From the NCBI RefSeq assembly GCF_014202975.1, contig NZ_JACHHZ010000001.1:124001-188000 (forward strand): a stretch of DNA of 64,000 nucleotides, written 5' to 3'. Shown piece by piece: positions 32,289 to 40,822 of the stretch (position 1 is the stretch's first letter; each line of letters opens with the position of its first letter). Under the pieces are notes generated by a model. The model searched no databases and was not told where the DNA came from. It saw nothing but the letters and a program-made list of their open reading frames with translations. The translations under genes were made by a program, and so were the position numbers. The DNA is from Povalibacter uvarum. GTDB taxonomy: Bacteria; Pseudomonadota; Gammaproteobacteria; Steroidobacterales; Steroidobacteraceae.

Positions 32289-33925
32289 TGGCTCTGTATC
32301 GATTCGTACCGGTGCTGATCGCCGGCCTGTCCATGATGTTGCCGATCGCAGCGCAAGCTGACGCCGTCGTCGATTCACCCGCAGGCAAGTTGCGCGGTGA
32401 GAGCGTCGGCGATGTTCAGGTGTTCAAGGGCATTCCGTATGCGGTGCCGCCCGTGGGTATGGGACGCTGGAAGCCGCCAGTGGCGTTGCCGCGATGGAAC
32501 GATGTGCGCGACGCGCTGCAGTTTGGTCCGGCCTGCATGCAACCCAAGTCGCGACCCGGCAGCCTGTATGCCGATGAACCTGCCGCGACGAGCGAGGACT
32601 GCCTCTTGCTCAATGTCTGGGCCCCGAAGGAAGTCCGCAACGCGCCCGTGCTGGTCTGGATTCACGGTGGCGCACTGACGACCGGCTTCAGCAGCCAGAC
32701 GCTGTACAACGGCACGAAGCTCGCGGAACGCGGCGTCGTCGTGGTGTCGATCAACTATAGGCTCGGCATCCTGGGCTATCTCGCGCATCCCGGCTTGAGC
32801 GCTGAGTCACCGCTGAAGGTCTCGGGCAACTACGGGCTGCTCGATCAGATCGAAGCCCTGCGCTGGGTGAATCGCAACATCGCAGCGTTCGGTGGCGATC
32901 CTGCCAACGTCACGATTGCGGGCGAATCGGCCGGCGCATTGAGCGTGATGTATCTGATGGCGTCGCCGCCCGCGCACAATCTGTTCGCGAAGGCGATCGC
33001 CCAGAGTGCGTACATGATTTCCACGCCCGAGCTGAAGCGACCGAAGTTCGGCGAGCAGGCGGCGGAGGGAATCGGGTCGCGGCTGGCAACGGCATTGGGT
33101 GCGCCGGACGTCGCCGCATTGCGTTCGATGGACGCGACGAAGCTCGTGGAGGGGGCAGGCCGCCTGGGCTATTTCCCGCTCGGCACCATCGACGGCGCAA
33201 TCCTGCCGCGGCAGCTGGTCGAAGTGTTCGATCGCGGCGAGCAGGCGAAAGTACCCATGATTGCGGGATTCAATAGTGGCGAGATTCGATCGCTGCGCTT
33301 TCTAGCGCCGCCCGCGCCAGCCGACGCAGCAACGTATGAGTCCGCGATTCGCAGCCGCTATGACGATCTCGCCGACGATTTCCTGAAACTCTATCCGGCA
33401 TCAACCCTGGAGGAGAGCATCCTCGCAACGACGCGGGACGCGCTGTACGGATGGACGTCGGAGCGGCTCGTCGCCAGACAAACAGCGATGGGACGGCCGG
33501 GCTACCTCTATCTTTTCGATCACGGCTATCCCGCTGCGAACGACGCGGGTCTGCATGCATTCCACGCGTCCGAGCTGCCGTATGTCTTTGGCACCGCCGA
33601 TCGAACATCGGCCTTCTGGCCGAAGATTCCCGCGACCGAGGCCGAGGCTTCGCTGTCCAACGCAATGATCGACTACTGGGCGAGTTTCGCGCGCACCGGC
33701 GATCCCCGGGCATCGAATCAGCCGGACTGGCCTGCCTACGGATCCACTCGCACTTACATGCACTTCGCGGACAAGCCCCAGCCGGCCGCCCATTTGTCCC
33801 CGGGCATGTACGAGTTGAACGAAGAAGTGGTCTGCAGGCGCCGCGCGAAAGGCGGGCAGCCCTGGAACTGGAACGTCGGCATCGTCTCGCCCGCTCTTCC
33901 GCCCCGTGAGGATTGCCGACGATGA
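32288..33925 (+). CDS. Secreted type-B carboxylesterase
   Basis: 545 aa, alpha/beta-hydrolase fold. A signal peptide (residues 1-24) precedes the type-B signature FKGIPYAVPPVG and SEDCLLLNVWAP. The oxyanion hole is WIHGGAL, the nucleophile Ser214 lies in GESAG, and the acid is probably the Glu in NSGEIRS. The active His lies in the HASELPYVFG segment. It hydrolyses esters in the periplasm or outside the cell, releasing an acid that the next gene's product could activate with CoA. ATG 32288 is preferred; GTG 32285 is adjacent. The stop overlaps the ligase gene. Confidence 0.9.
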   Translation: MALYRFVPVLIAGLSMMLPIAAQADAVVDSPAGKLRGESVGDVQVFKGIPYAVPPVGMGRWKPPVALPRWNDVRDALQFGPACMQPKSRPGSLYADEPAATSEDCLLLNVWAPKEVRNAPVLVWIHGGALTTGFSSQTLYNGTKLAERGVVVVSINYRLGILGYLAHPGLSAESPLKVSGNYGLLDQIEALRWVNRNIAAFGGDPANVTIAGESAGALSVMYLMASPPAHNLFAKAIAQSAYMISTPELKRPKFGEQAAEGIGSRLATALGAPDVAALRSMDATKLVEGAGRLGYFPLGTIDGAILPRQLVEVFDRGEQAKVPMIAGFNSGEIRSLRFLAPPAPADAATYESAIRSRYDDLADDFLKLYPASTLEESILATTRDALYGWTSERLVARQTAMGRPGYLYLFDHGYPAANDAGLHAFHASELPYVFGTADRTSAFWPKIPATEAEASLSNAMIDYWASFARTGDPRASNQPDWPAYGSTRTYMHFADKPQPAAHLSPGMYELNEEVVCRRRAKGGQPWNWNVGIVSPALPPREDCRR

Positions 33926-35508
33926 TCGATGGGGCGATGCAGGATTTCCCGCTGACGCTGAACAGGTTTCTCGATCACGCCGCCAAGTGGCACCCACGGG
34001 CGGAGGTCGTGACCGGGCGCGACGGTGTTCGGACAGATCGCGTCGGCTATTCGGAATTGCGGGCGCGCAGCCAGCGCATTTCCGCGATGCTGAAGAGCTT
34101 CGGTGTTGGATTCGGCGATCGCGTGGCGACGCTCGCGTGGAACACACAGGCTCACGTCGAAACCTGGTACGCCGTCATGGGCATGGGCGCTGTGTGCCAC
34201 ACGTTGAACCCGCGACTGACAGCGGTGCAGACCGCTGCGATGCTCGTTCAGTCCTCGTGCCGCATTCTGGTTGTCAGCGCGGATCTTCTGCAGCTCGCCA
34301 GGCAGATCGTCGAACGCGCGCCGTCGATCGAGCGGATTCTGGTCATCGATGGCCTGGCTGACACACCGAGCGTTGGCAATGTGAGCGTCGTCGAACTGGA
34401 AGAGGCGATGAAAGTCGTTCGCGACCCGGCGGTCTGGGGCGACTTCGATGAACGCACGGCTTGCGGACTTTGCTTCACGTCGGGTACGACCGGTGCGCCG
34501 AAGGGCGTGACGTATACGCATCGGTCGAGTTTTCTTCATGCGATGCGACTTCTTCAGGCCGACATGATAGGCATCACCGCTGCCGACAGCGTGCTGCCGG
34601 TCGTACCGATGTTTCATGCGAATGCCTGGGGCTTGCCTTTCGCTGTGCCGGCGGCTGGCGCGAAGTTGGTGCTGCCAGGACGTCACACCGATGGCGCAAG
34701 CCTCGCGCGCCTGATAGCCGATGAAGCTGTGACCATCGCAGTCGGTGTGCCCACTGTCTGGCTCGGCCTCGTCGAGCATCTCGATGCAACTGGCGGCGAA
34801 CTGCCATCGCTCAAGCGGATACTGGTGGGCGGTTCGCCTTTGCCGCCGGCGCTCATGCAGCGAATCGAACGGCGCCTCGGCGTCACTGTGCAGACGAGCT
34901 GGGGAATGACCGAGTTGTCGCCGTCGGGAACGATGTCCGCGCCCGGCGACCCGAAGCGTTCCGCCGCGGTATCGGGTCGGCCCGCTGTCGGGGTCGATCT
35001 TCTGCTCACGGACGCCGAAGGTCGCCCGTTACCTGAACAGCGGAACGTCGAGGGGCACCTGCGGGTGCGCGGCTCGAGTGTCATCGACCGGTACTTTGGC
35101 GAGGAGCGTTCCGCGACCGATCCGAACGGCTGGTTCAACACCGGTGATCTGGCGCGCATCGACTCGGACGGCAACCTGATCATCACCGGGCGTTCCAAGG
35201 ACCTGATCAAATCAGGTGGCGAGTGGATCAATCCGGCGGAAATCGAAGCCATCGTGGGCGGATTGCCGGAAATCTCCCTGGCAGCCGTGATCGGGCGGGC
35301 GGACGCGAAATGGGGCGAGCGGCCGGTACTGTTTGTGGAACTGCGCGAGCAGCAGGCGATCAGCGACGAAGCGATGTTCGCGGCCCTCCGTCAGCGGGTC
35401 GCTCCCTGGTGGATCCCCGACACGGTGATCCGGCTCGACAACATGCCTCTGGCATCTACCGGAAAGATCGACAAAATGCGTCTCAGGACACAATACGGCA
35501 GCGGTTGA
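33922..35508 (+). CDS. AMP-forming acyl-CoA ligase
   Basis: 528 aa, ANL superfamily. The P-loop is CFTSGTTGAPKGVTYTH, the adenine motif TSWGMTELSP, and the ATP-ribose/hinge segment GWFNTGDLARIDSDGNLIITGRSKDL. The catalytic lysine lies in the C-terminal STGKIDKMRLR. It is most like medium/long-chain fatty acyl-CoA synthetases (AlkK type). It would activate a carboxylic acid for beta-oxidation, plausibly the acid released by the upstream esterase. ATG 33922 overlaps the esterase stop (ATGA). Confidence 0.9.
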   Translation: MIDGAMQDFPLTLNRFLDHAAKWHPRAEVVTGRDGVRTDRVGYSELRARSQRISAMLKSFGVGFGDRVATLAWNTQAHVETWYAVMGMGAVCHTLNPRLTAVQTAAMLVQSSCRILVVSADLLQLARQIVERAPSIERILVIDGLADTPSVGNVSVVELEEAMKVVRDPAVWGDFDERTACGLCFTSGTTGAPKGVTYTHRSSFLHAMRLLQADMIGITAADSVLPVVPMFHANAWGLPFAVPAAGAKLVLPGRHTDGASLARLIADEAVTIAVGVPTVWLGLVEHLDATGGELPSLKRILVGGSPLPPALMQRIERRLGVTVQTSWGMTELSPSGTMSAPGDPKRSAAVSGRPAVGVDLLLTDAEGRPLPEQRNVEGHLRVRGSSVIDRYFGEERSATDPNGWFNTGDLARIDSDGNLIITGRSKDLIKSGGEWINPAEIEAIVGGLPEISLAAVIGRADAKWGERPVLFVELREQQAISDEAMFAALRQRVAPWWIPDTVIRLDNMPLASTGKIDKMRLRTQYGSG

Positions 35509-35570
35509 GCCCTGGGCTCCATGGTGGAGCCTTCGCTCCGCCTCGCCGGTAAGACCCTGGAGGTTCGATC

Positions 35571-36293
35571 GTGCCTGTAGATGTGAAGCCCCGGCGCAAA
35601 CGACCGGGCAAAGCGAAGTCGCCGAAGGCCGCGCCGTCGAAGCGCGTGACCAAGGCAGCGCAGCGAGCGGAGATGATGGAACAGATCCTCGATGTTTCCG
35701 AGGAACTGTTCTCGAAGCATGGGCTGTATGGCGTCACGTTGAAGGACGTCGCCAAACGGCTCGGAGTTCACCACACGCTCATGAACTACTACTTCGAAGA
35801 CAAGAAAAAGCTCTTCGACGAAGTGTTCGCGCGTCGTGCGGTGGTGACGAGCACGCGCCGGATGACCGCGCTGGACGAGTATGACCAGGCGACCAACGGC
35901 AAGCCGACGGTCGAGGGCGCGCTGCGGGCGTTTCTCGATACCGACCTCGATCTGTACATCCAGGGCGGCGAGCGCTGGAAGAACTACGGCGCACTCGGTG
36001 CACAGGTTGCCAACACGCCGGAGTGGGGCGCGGAGCTCATGGACAAGCACTTCGACCCGGTCGTGCTGCGACTGATCGATCTGTTGAAACGTGCGCTGCC
36101 GAAGTGCTCGGAAGAGGACATCTTCTGGGGCTATCACTTCGTGACCGGTGCGCTGCTGTTGACGCTCGCGCGCACCGGCCGCATCGACAAGTTGTCTGGT
36201 GGCGTCTGCAAGTCGGAGGACTTCAGTGCCGTCAAAAAGCGCATGGCGAAGTTCATGGCGGGCGGCTTCCTCGCCGTGTGCGGGAAGCCATAG
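35571..36293 (+). CDS. TetR-family transcriptional regulator
   Basis: 240 aa from GTG with an aggaggttcg-like ribosome site (tggaggttcg). A very basic N-terminal tail (PRRKRPGKAKSPKAAPSKR) precedes the TetR helix-turn-helix (about residues 36-86: MEQILDVSEELFSKHG, then VTLKDVAKRLGVHHTLMNYY). The C-terminal helical domain should bind an acyl-CoA or similar ligand. It sits inside the operon it probably controls; the palindrome at 28693 is a candidate target. Confidence 0.88.
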   Translation: MPVDVKPRRKRPGKAKSPKAAPSKRVTKAAQRAEMMEQILDVSEELFSKHGLYGVTLKDVAKRLGVHHTLMNYYFEDKKKLFDEVFARRAVVTSTRRMTALDEYDQATNGKPTVEGALRAFLDTDLDLYIQGGERWKNYGALGAQVANTPEWGAELMDKHFDPVVLRLIDLLKRALPKCSEEDIFWGYHFVTGALLLTLARTGRIDKLSGGVCKSEDFSAVKKRMAKFMAGGFLAVCGKP

Positions 36294-36323
36294 AGATTCG
36301 TTCAATCATCGAGGCGAGGACCA

Positions 36324-37220
36324 ATGATCCTGAAGACGCGTGTCGCGATCGTGACGGGAGCCGGTGGCGGCTTGGGGCGGGCACATGCGCTCGCGCTGGC
36401 AACGTACGGCGCGAAAGTGGTCGTGAACGACATGGATCAGACCGTTGCCGCACGTGTCGCCGATGAGATCGTCGCAGCGGGAGGCGAAGCAATGGCGATT
36501 GCTGCCTCGGTCACGGATGAGGCGCAGGTTGCATCGATGATCGACCATGTGATGAAGACGTGGGGCCGCGTCGATATTCTCATCAACAACGCGGGCATCC
36601 TTCGTGACAAGAGCTTCGTGAAGATGAGCCTCGCTGATTTCCGCCAGGTGCTCGACGTTCACCTGATGGGCGCGGTCATCTGCACCAAGGCCGTGTGGGA
36701 AATCATGCGCCAGCAACGCTTCGGTCGCGTGGTCATGACGACATCGTCGTCCGGTCTCTACGGAAACTTCGGCCAGGCGAACTATGGCGCGGCGAAGATG
36801 GCGCTGGTCGGACTGATGCAGACGCTCGCGCTCGAAGGCGAGAAGTACAACGTCCGCGTCAATTGCCTTGCGCCCACCGCGGCGACCCAGATGACGGACG
36901 GTGTCCTTTCCAAAGAGGCGCTCCAGCAGCTTGCGCCGCAGCTGGTGAGCCCCGGCCTGCTCGCACTCGTCGCAGACGAAGCGCCCACGCGAGCAATCTT
37001 GTGCGCCGGTGCGGGGCATTTCGCTCGTGCACACGTCACGCTGACCGAAGGTCGCTATGTCGGCGGCGGTGCCGATGCGGGCGAGCGCGTCATCGAGCTC
37101 TGGGACGAAATCGGCGATCGCACCGAAGAGATCGTGCCGGTGTATGGGTTCAGGCAGGCTGAGCGCGAACTCGCCAGTGCAGGGTGCGCGGCGCCGGCGA
37201 TGGCTGTTGCTCATTCATAG
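36324..37220 (+). CDS. Short-chain dehydrogenase/reductase
   Basis: 298 aa. The nucleotide-binding motif is TGAGGGLG (residues 11-18), NNAGI follows at 88-92, and the catalytic Ser142/143, Tyr154 and Lys158 lie in SSSGLYGN and YGAAK. The N-terminal half resembles the (3R)-hydroxyacyl-CoA dehydrogenase unit of multifunctional enzyme type 2. The C-terminal extension after residue 240 is longer than in simple SDRs. It would oxidise a hydroxyacyl-CoA or alcohol intermediate of the substrate handled by this operon. It lies 30 bases after the TetR gene. Confidence 0.88.
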   Translation: MILKTRVAIVTGAGGGLGRAHALALATYGAKVVVNDMDQTVAARVADEIVAAGGEAMAIAASVTDEAQVASMIDHVMKTWGRVDILINNAGILRDKSFVKMSLADFRQVLDVHLMGAVICTKAVWEIMRQQRFGRVVMTTSSSGLYGNFGQANYGAAKMALVGLMQTLALEGEKYNVRVNCLAPTAATQMTDGVLSKEALQQLAPQLVSPGLLALVADEAPTRAILCAGAGHFARAHVTLTEGRYVGGGADAGERVIELWDEIGDRTEEIVPVYGFRQAERELASAGCAAPAMAVAHS

Positions 37221-37246
37221 AGAGGCTTTCACTGCGACGAATGCAG

Positions 37247-37725
37247 TCACCGCGCAGCCTGCACCCAGAAGCGCAGGCCGCTGCCCTTCAAGAACGCTTC
37301 TGCATTTGCGCCCTGAAGCATCGCCAATGTCGTCATGCTGCCTGCCTGCGTGCAGGTGTCCGCGGCGACTGTTGCAGAGCGCGGCGCGTTGCGCACCGGC
37401 CAGCCCGTACGTGCATCGAGAATGTGCGAATAGCGGCGTCCGTTGCTGATCAGAAAGCGGCGTGAATCTCCGCTCGTCGCGATGGCTCCACGCTCACGAC
37501 CAGACCGCGGTCGCCATATTTCGCGCGCATCTCATTGAGCCATGGAAATGAGCGGCGACAGGGTTCGCACCATGACGCCCAGAAATCCAGCAGCACGACT
37601 TTGCCGCGGTATGCGGACAGATCAAGGGAGTCGGAAGCTTGCGTCGGTTGCGAAGCAACCGCGAGACAGACGAAGACCGCACACGCGGTCAGCGAACGAA
37701 TCAGCATCGACACAGGTCGCACCAA
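37247..37725 (-). pseudogene. Hybrid remnant: 5' TlpA-like thioredoxin joined to 3' end of ApbE
   Basis: Minus strand. From 37725 a short frame encodes a signal peptide and the start of a TlpA-type thioredoxin (YRGKVVLLDFWASWCEPC, then a stop at 37450 after only 91 codons). From about 37489 to the stop at 37247 a different frame encodes the last ~80 residues of ApbE (FAD:protein FMN transferase): GAIATSGDSRRFLISNGRRY, SHILDARTGWPV and a final GLRFWVQAAR. The two genes normally stand as separate full-length neighbours in some proteobacteria. Here a deletion appears to have fused their ends out of frame near 37488-37505. Neither part should be functional. It lies just downstream of nhaA. Confidence 0.8.
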
Positions 37726-37857
37726 GAGCCTCCGGGCGCCGCCATTCGGTTCATCGCACTGTTGGACGGGCGGGACAGAGGGAATCAGTCGCGGAGCAGG
37801 CGACTCGCCCTTGCTTGGGGGATTCCCGGAGTGGTGTCGTTATGGCACCTCAATACC

Positions 37858-39099
37858 TCACGTCTGGCTTTCACGGGTCTGCAGTCGGCCAAGCAGCAGC
37901 CCCATCGCTCCGGCAACCACCGAGGCTCCGATGACGCCGACCTTTGCCGCAGCGAGAAGCTGCTCGTCATCGAAGGCCAGCATCGCGATGAATATCGACA
38001 TCGTGAACCCGATGCCACCGAGGCAACCCACGAGCCACACGGCGCGCCAGGTGATCGTCGGCGGCAAGTCGCACAAGCGAAGACGCACTGCGCACCATGT
38101 TCCCAGGAATATTCCCAGCGGTTTGCCGAGGATGAGCCCGGCCGCGATGCTCATGATGAGTGTTCGCGAGGATGGGGCATCGAGTGTCACGCCGGCGAAG
38201 GAAACGCCGGCATTGGCCAGCGCGAACAACGGCATGATTGCGAAGGCGACCCAGGGATGCAGCAGGTCCTGCAGTCGGATCACGGGGGCGATCTCGACCG
38301 ACGCGCCATTCATCGGCGTGACCGGAGTGAGCAGGCCGAGTACGACGCCGGCCAATGTCGGATGGATGCCCCCGATCAGCATGCCCGCCCAAAGCAGGGC
38401 GCCCGGAATCACATAAGCGCGCGCCTTCCCGACGCCCGCCATCCGCAGGCTTGCGATGATCGCCAGTGCCACGCCGCTTACGAGCAGGCCTCGGGTGTCC
38501 AGACCATCGGAGTAGAACAGTGCAATGATGAGCACCGCGGCAACGTCATCGATGATGGCAAGCGCGAGGAGGAAGATGCGCGCTGCGGCCGGAATCGATC
38601 TGCCGAGGATCGCCAGCACACCCGCGGCGAAGGCGATATCGGTCGCGGTCGGTATCGCCCAGCCGCTGCTGAGTGAAGATTTGTGGGCGATCGCAAGATA
38701 GAGCAACGCTGGAACGATTATCCCACCGGCCGCGGCCGCAAGCGGCAGCAGCGCAACCCGCGTGTCGGAGAGCGCGCCGGCGTGCATCTCCCGGCGTATC
38801 TCCATGCCGACGACGAGGAAAAACACGGTCATCAGCACATCGTTCACGACGAAGCGCAGCGACCAGTTCAGGGACACTCCGCTGACATCGGCTGTCAGGC
38901 GCGTTTCCCAGAGACGATGGTAGGAATCTGTGAAAGGGGAGTTGGCCCAGAGCAGGGCAGCTGCTGTCGCGGCGAGCAGAATGAAGCCGCTCGCTGCTTC
39001 GACGCGGAGAAAGCGCTCCAGCGCGCTGAAGAATCTGGCGACTGCTTCGGCAGGAAGCAGCGCCGCACGACGTGGACGGTACCGCACGGGTGAACGCAC
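37858..39099 (-). CDS. nhaA: Na+/H+ antiporter NhaA
   Basis: 413 aa inner-membrane protein with about 12 helices. The diagnostic segments are FFLVVGMEIRREM, PTATDIAFAAGVLAILG and LALAIIDDVAAVLIIALFY, the last holding the paired Asp residues that carry Na+ and H+. GGIGFTMSIFIAMLAF is near the C-terminus. It exports Na+ in exchange for protons and helps pH and salt homeostasis. It stands alone; only the TlpA/ApbE remnant lies downstream. A small hairpin (aggttgc/gcaacct, 39182-39199) lies in its upstream region. Confidence 0.95.
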   Translation of the reverse strand: MRSPVRYRPRRAALLPAEAVARFFSALERFLRVEAASGFILLAATAAALLWANSPFTDSYHRLWETRLTADVSGVSLNWSLRFVVNDVLMTVFFLVVGMEIRREMHAGALSDTRVALLPLAAAAGGIIVPALLYLAIAHKSSLSSGWAIPTATDIAFAAGVLAILGRSIPAAARIFLLALAIIDDVAAVLIIALFYSDGLDTRGLLVSGVALAIIASLRMAGVGKARAYVIPGALLWAGMLIGGIHPTLAGVVLGLLTPVTPMNGASVEIAPVIRLQDLLHPWVAFAIMPLFALANAGVSFAGVTLDAPSSRTLIMSIAAGLILGKPLGIFLGTWCAVRLRLCDLPPTITWRAVWLVGCLGGIGFTMSIFIAMLAFDDEQLLAAAKVGVIGASVVAGAMGLLLGRLQTRESQT

Positions 39100-39307
39100 T
39101 CCGCGACTGGCGGCCCGACCAGTCCGTTACCTGTCCAACTGCGCAGTGCAGTGCGACACCCGGTGCGATTAGACAGGAGGGAGGTTGCGGCAGCAACCTG
39201 CATCGCATTTCATCTCTGCATTGCGAAGCTTGACACTGGGCGTTCTTGTTCGTCAGCCCGAGGCGCACTAGCATCAGGACTGCGAAAGCCAATGCAGGCG
39301 CATCACC

Positions 39308-40456
39308 ATGAAAACAACATCATCCTCACGATCTGTTAAGCATTCTCCGGCGGGCGCACTCGCCCTGGCGATGAGTCTTTCGGTGATCCCGCTCGCTTCC
39401 GCAGGTGCGCAAACGCCGGCCGCTGCGCCCAGCAAACCCTGGGTCCTGCCGCGTACTCCTGAGGGAAAGCCCGATCTGCAAGGCAACTGGAGCAACGAGA
39501 CCCAGACACCTTTCGAGCGGATGGGGAATCAGGGGGCCACACTGACAGAAGAACAGGCGATCGCGCTCGAAAGGCGCGCCCAGGACGTTGAGGAATTCCG
39601 CGATCGGCCCACCGAACCCGGGGACGTTGCGAAGAAAGGCGGCGTGGGCAACGAACTGGCCGATGTGCCGGGAGAACCGACGTTCGTCGAGCGGCTCGCC
39701 CAGGCGGCGGGCGGCGCAGTCGGCGGTTACAACGGTTTCTGGCTCGATCCGGGCAACCGGGTCGTGCGTATCAATGGCGTTGCGCGCAGCTCGATCATCG
39801 TCGATCCGGCCAACGGCCGTCTTCCGCCGTTGACCGCAGCCGCCAAGCAACGTGCGTCCGAGCGTGCAGCGCGGGCGAAGAACATCGGTGAATTCGACGG
39901 CCCCGAAGTTCGCTCGCTCTCCGATCGCTGTCTCTCTTCATTCGGATCGAACGCCGGTCCGCCGATGCTGCCGAACTACTTCTACAACAACAACTACACC
40001 ATCGTTCAGACGAAGGACCACGTCATGATCATGACGGAGATGGTCCATGACGTACGCATCGTCCGTCTGGGAGCGACGCAGCACGTTCCAGCGCAGATCC
40101 GTCCCTGGTACGGCGATTCGATCGGCCACTGGGAAGGCGACACGCTCGTCGTCGAGACGACGAATATCCATCCGACGCAATTGGCGCAGTCATCACCGCT
40201 CGGCCCTTATCGCGGAGCCTCCGACCAGATGAAGGTGACGGAGCGATTCACGCGCACGGGTCCGGATGTGCTGCTCTACAAGTTCACGGTCGAAGATCCA
40301 GGAACGTTTACCGCGCCCTACACGGGCGAGCTGCCTTTCAACCGCATCAACGAAGCGATCTACGAGTACGCCTGCCACGAAGGCAACTACGCGCTTCCGG
40401 GCATCCTCGCGGGGGCGCGTGAGGAAGAGCGGGCAAAGGCGGGGCAGAAGGAATAA
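39308..40456 (+). CDS. Secreted protein of unknown function
   Basis: 382 aa. A signal peptide (about residues 1-34, cleavage after SAGA) precedes WVLPRTPEGKPDLQGNW, a motif typical of a large uncharacterised family of periplasmic proteins in acidobacteria and steroid-degrading gammaproteobacteria. The middle has NNNYTIVQTKDHVMIMTEM and the end a GPYRGASDQMKVTERF segment. No catalytic motif is recognised. It is divergent from nhaA and separated by 366 bases from the next gene. Confidence 0.75.
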   Translation: MKTTSSSRSVKHSPAGALALAMSLSVIPLASAGAQTPAAAPSKPWVLPRTPEGKPDLQGNWSNETQTPFERMGNQGATLTEEQAIALERRAQDVEEFRDRPTEPGDVAKKGGVGNELADVPGEPTFVERLAQAAGGAVGGYNGFWLDPGNRVVRINGVARSSIIVDPANGRLPPLTAAAKQRASERAARAKNIGEFDGPEVRSLSDRCLSSFGSNAGPPMLPNYFYNNNYTIVQTKDHVMIMTEMVHDVRIVRLGATQHVPAQIRPWYGDSIGHWEGDTLVVETTNIHPTQLAQSSPLGPYRGASDQMKVTERFTRTGPDVLLYKFTVEDPGTFTAPYTGELPFNRINEAIYEYACHEGNYALPGILAGAREEERAKAGQKE

Positions 40457-40822
40457 CGGAGACTTTGTCACCGCGCGGCGCATGGAGCGTCCGCGCTGGT
40501 GAAGGATCACGAACAGTAAATCGAATCCAGCCGGACGAGCTTGTATCCCGTCGATGTGAGCAACGCCGCCGCGGGGGGCGGCTCATCCACAAGCCAGCCC
40601 CGATCCACCGCGCACACTCACGACGATTGCCGCTGATCGTGCAGCACTTCGCTGATGCAGCACGCGAAGTAAACCTGCGTAAACCCGCACTGGTATACAG
40701 CAGTGCCGACCCGGGGATGCGGCTACAATTCGCGACACATTCCCGCGCAGCAAGCAACGCTCACTTCGTGCTGCGACTGCAAGGTGCGCAGATACCTACT
40801 GACATCGATCGGGGGATCATCC
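40457..40822 (+). promoter_or_regulatory. 366-base upstream region of the ALDH operon with two inverted repeats
   Basis: No supportable gene is seen here. Two inverted repeats stand out: acttcgc (40646-40652) / gcgaagt (40664-40670) with an 11-base spacer, and gcactg (40687-40692) / cagtgc (40701-40706), whose centre contains tggtatac (40691-40698). That core recalls GntR/FadR-type sites of sugar-acid operons. Both lie 120-180 bases before the ALDH start and are candidate operators. Confidence 0.45.

Noticed and set aside
37639-38676. 345-codon plus-strand frame over nhaA
   Set aside because: It is the shadow of nhaA, whose helices and Asp pair are clear on the minus strand.
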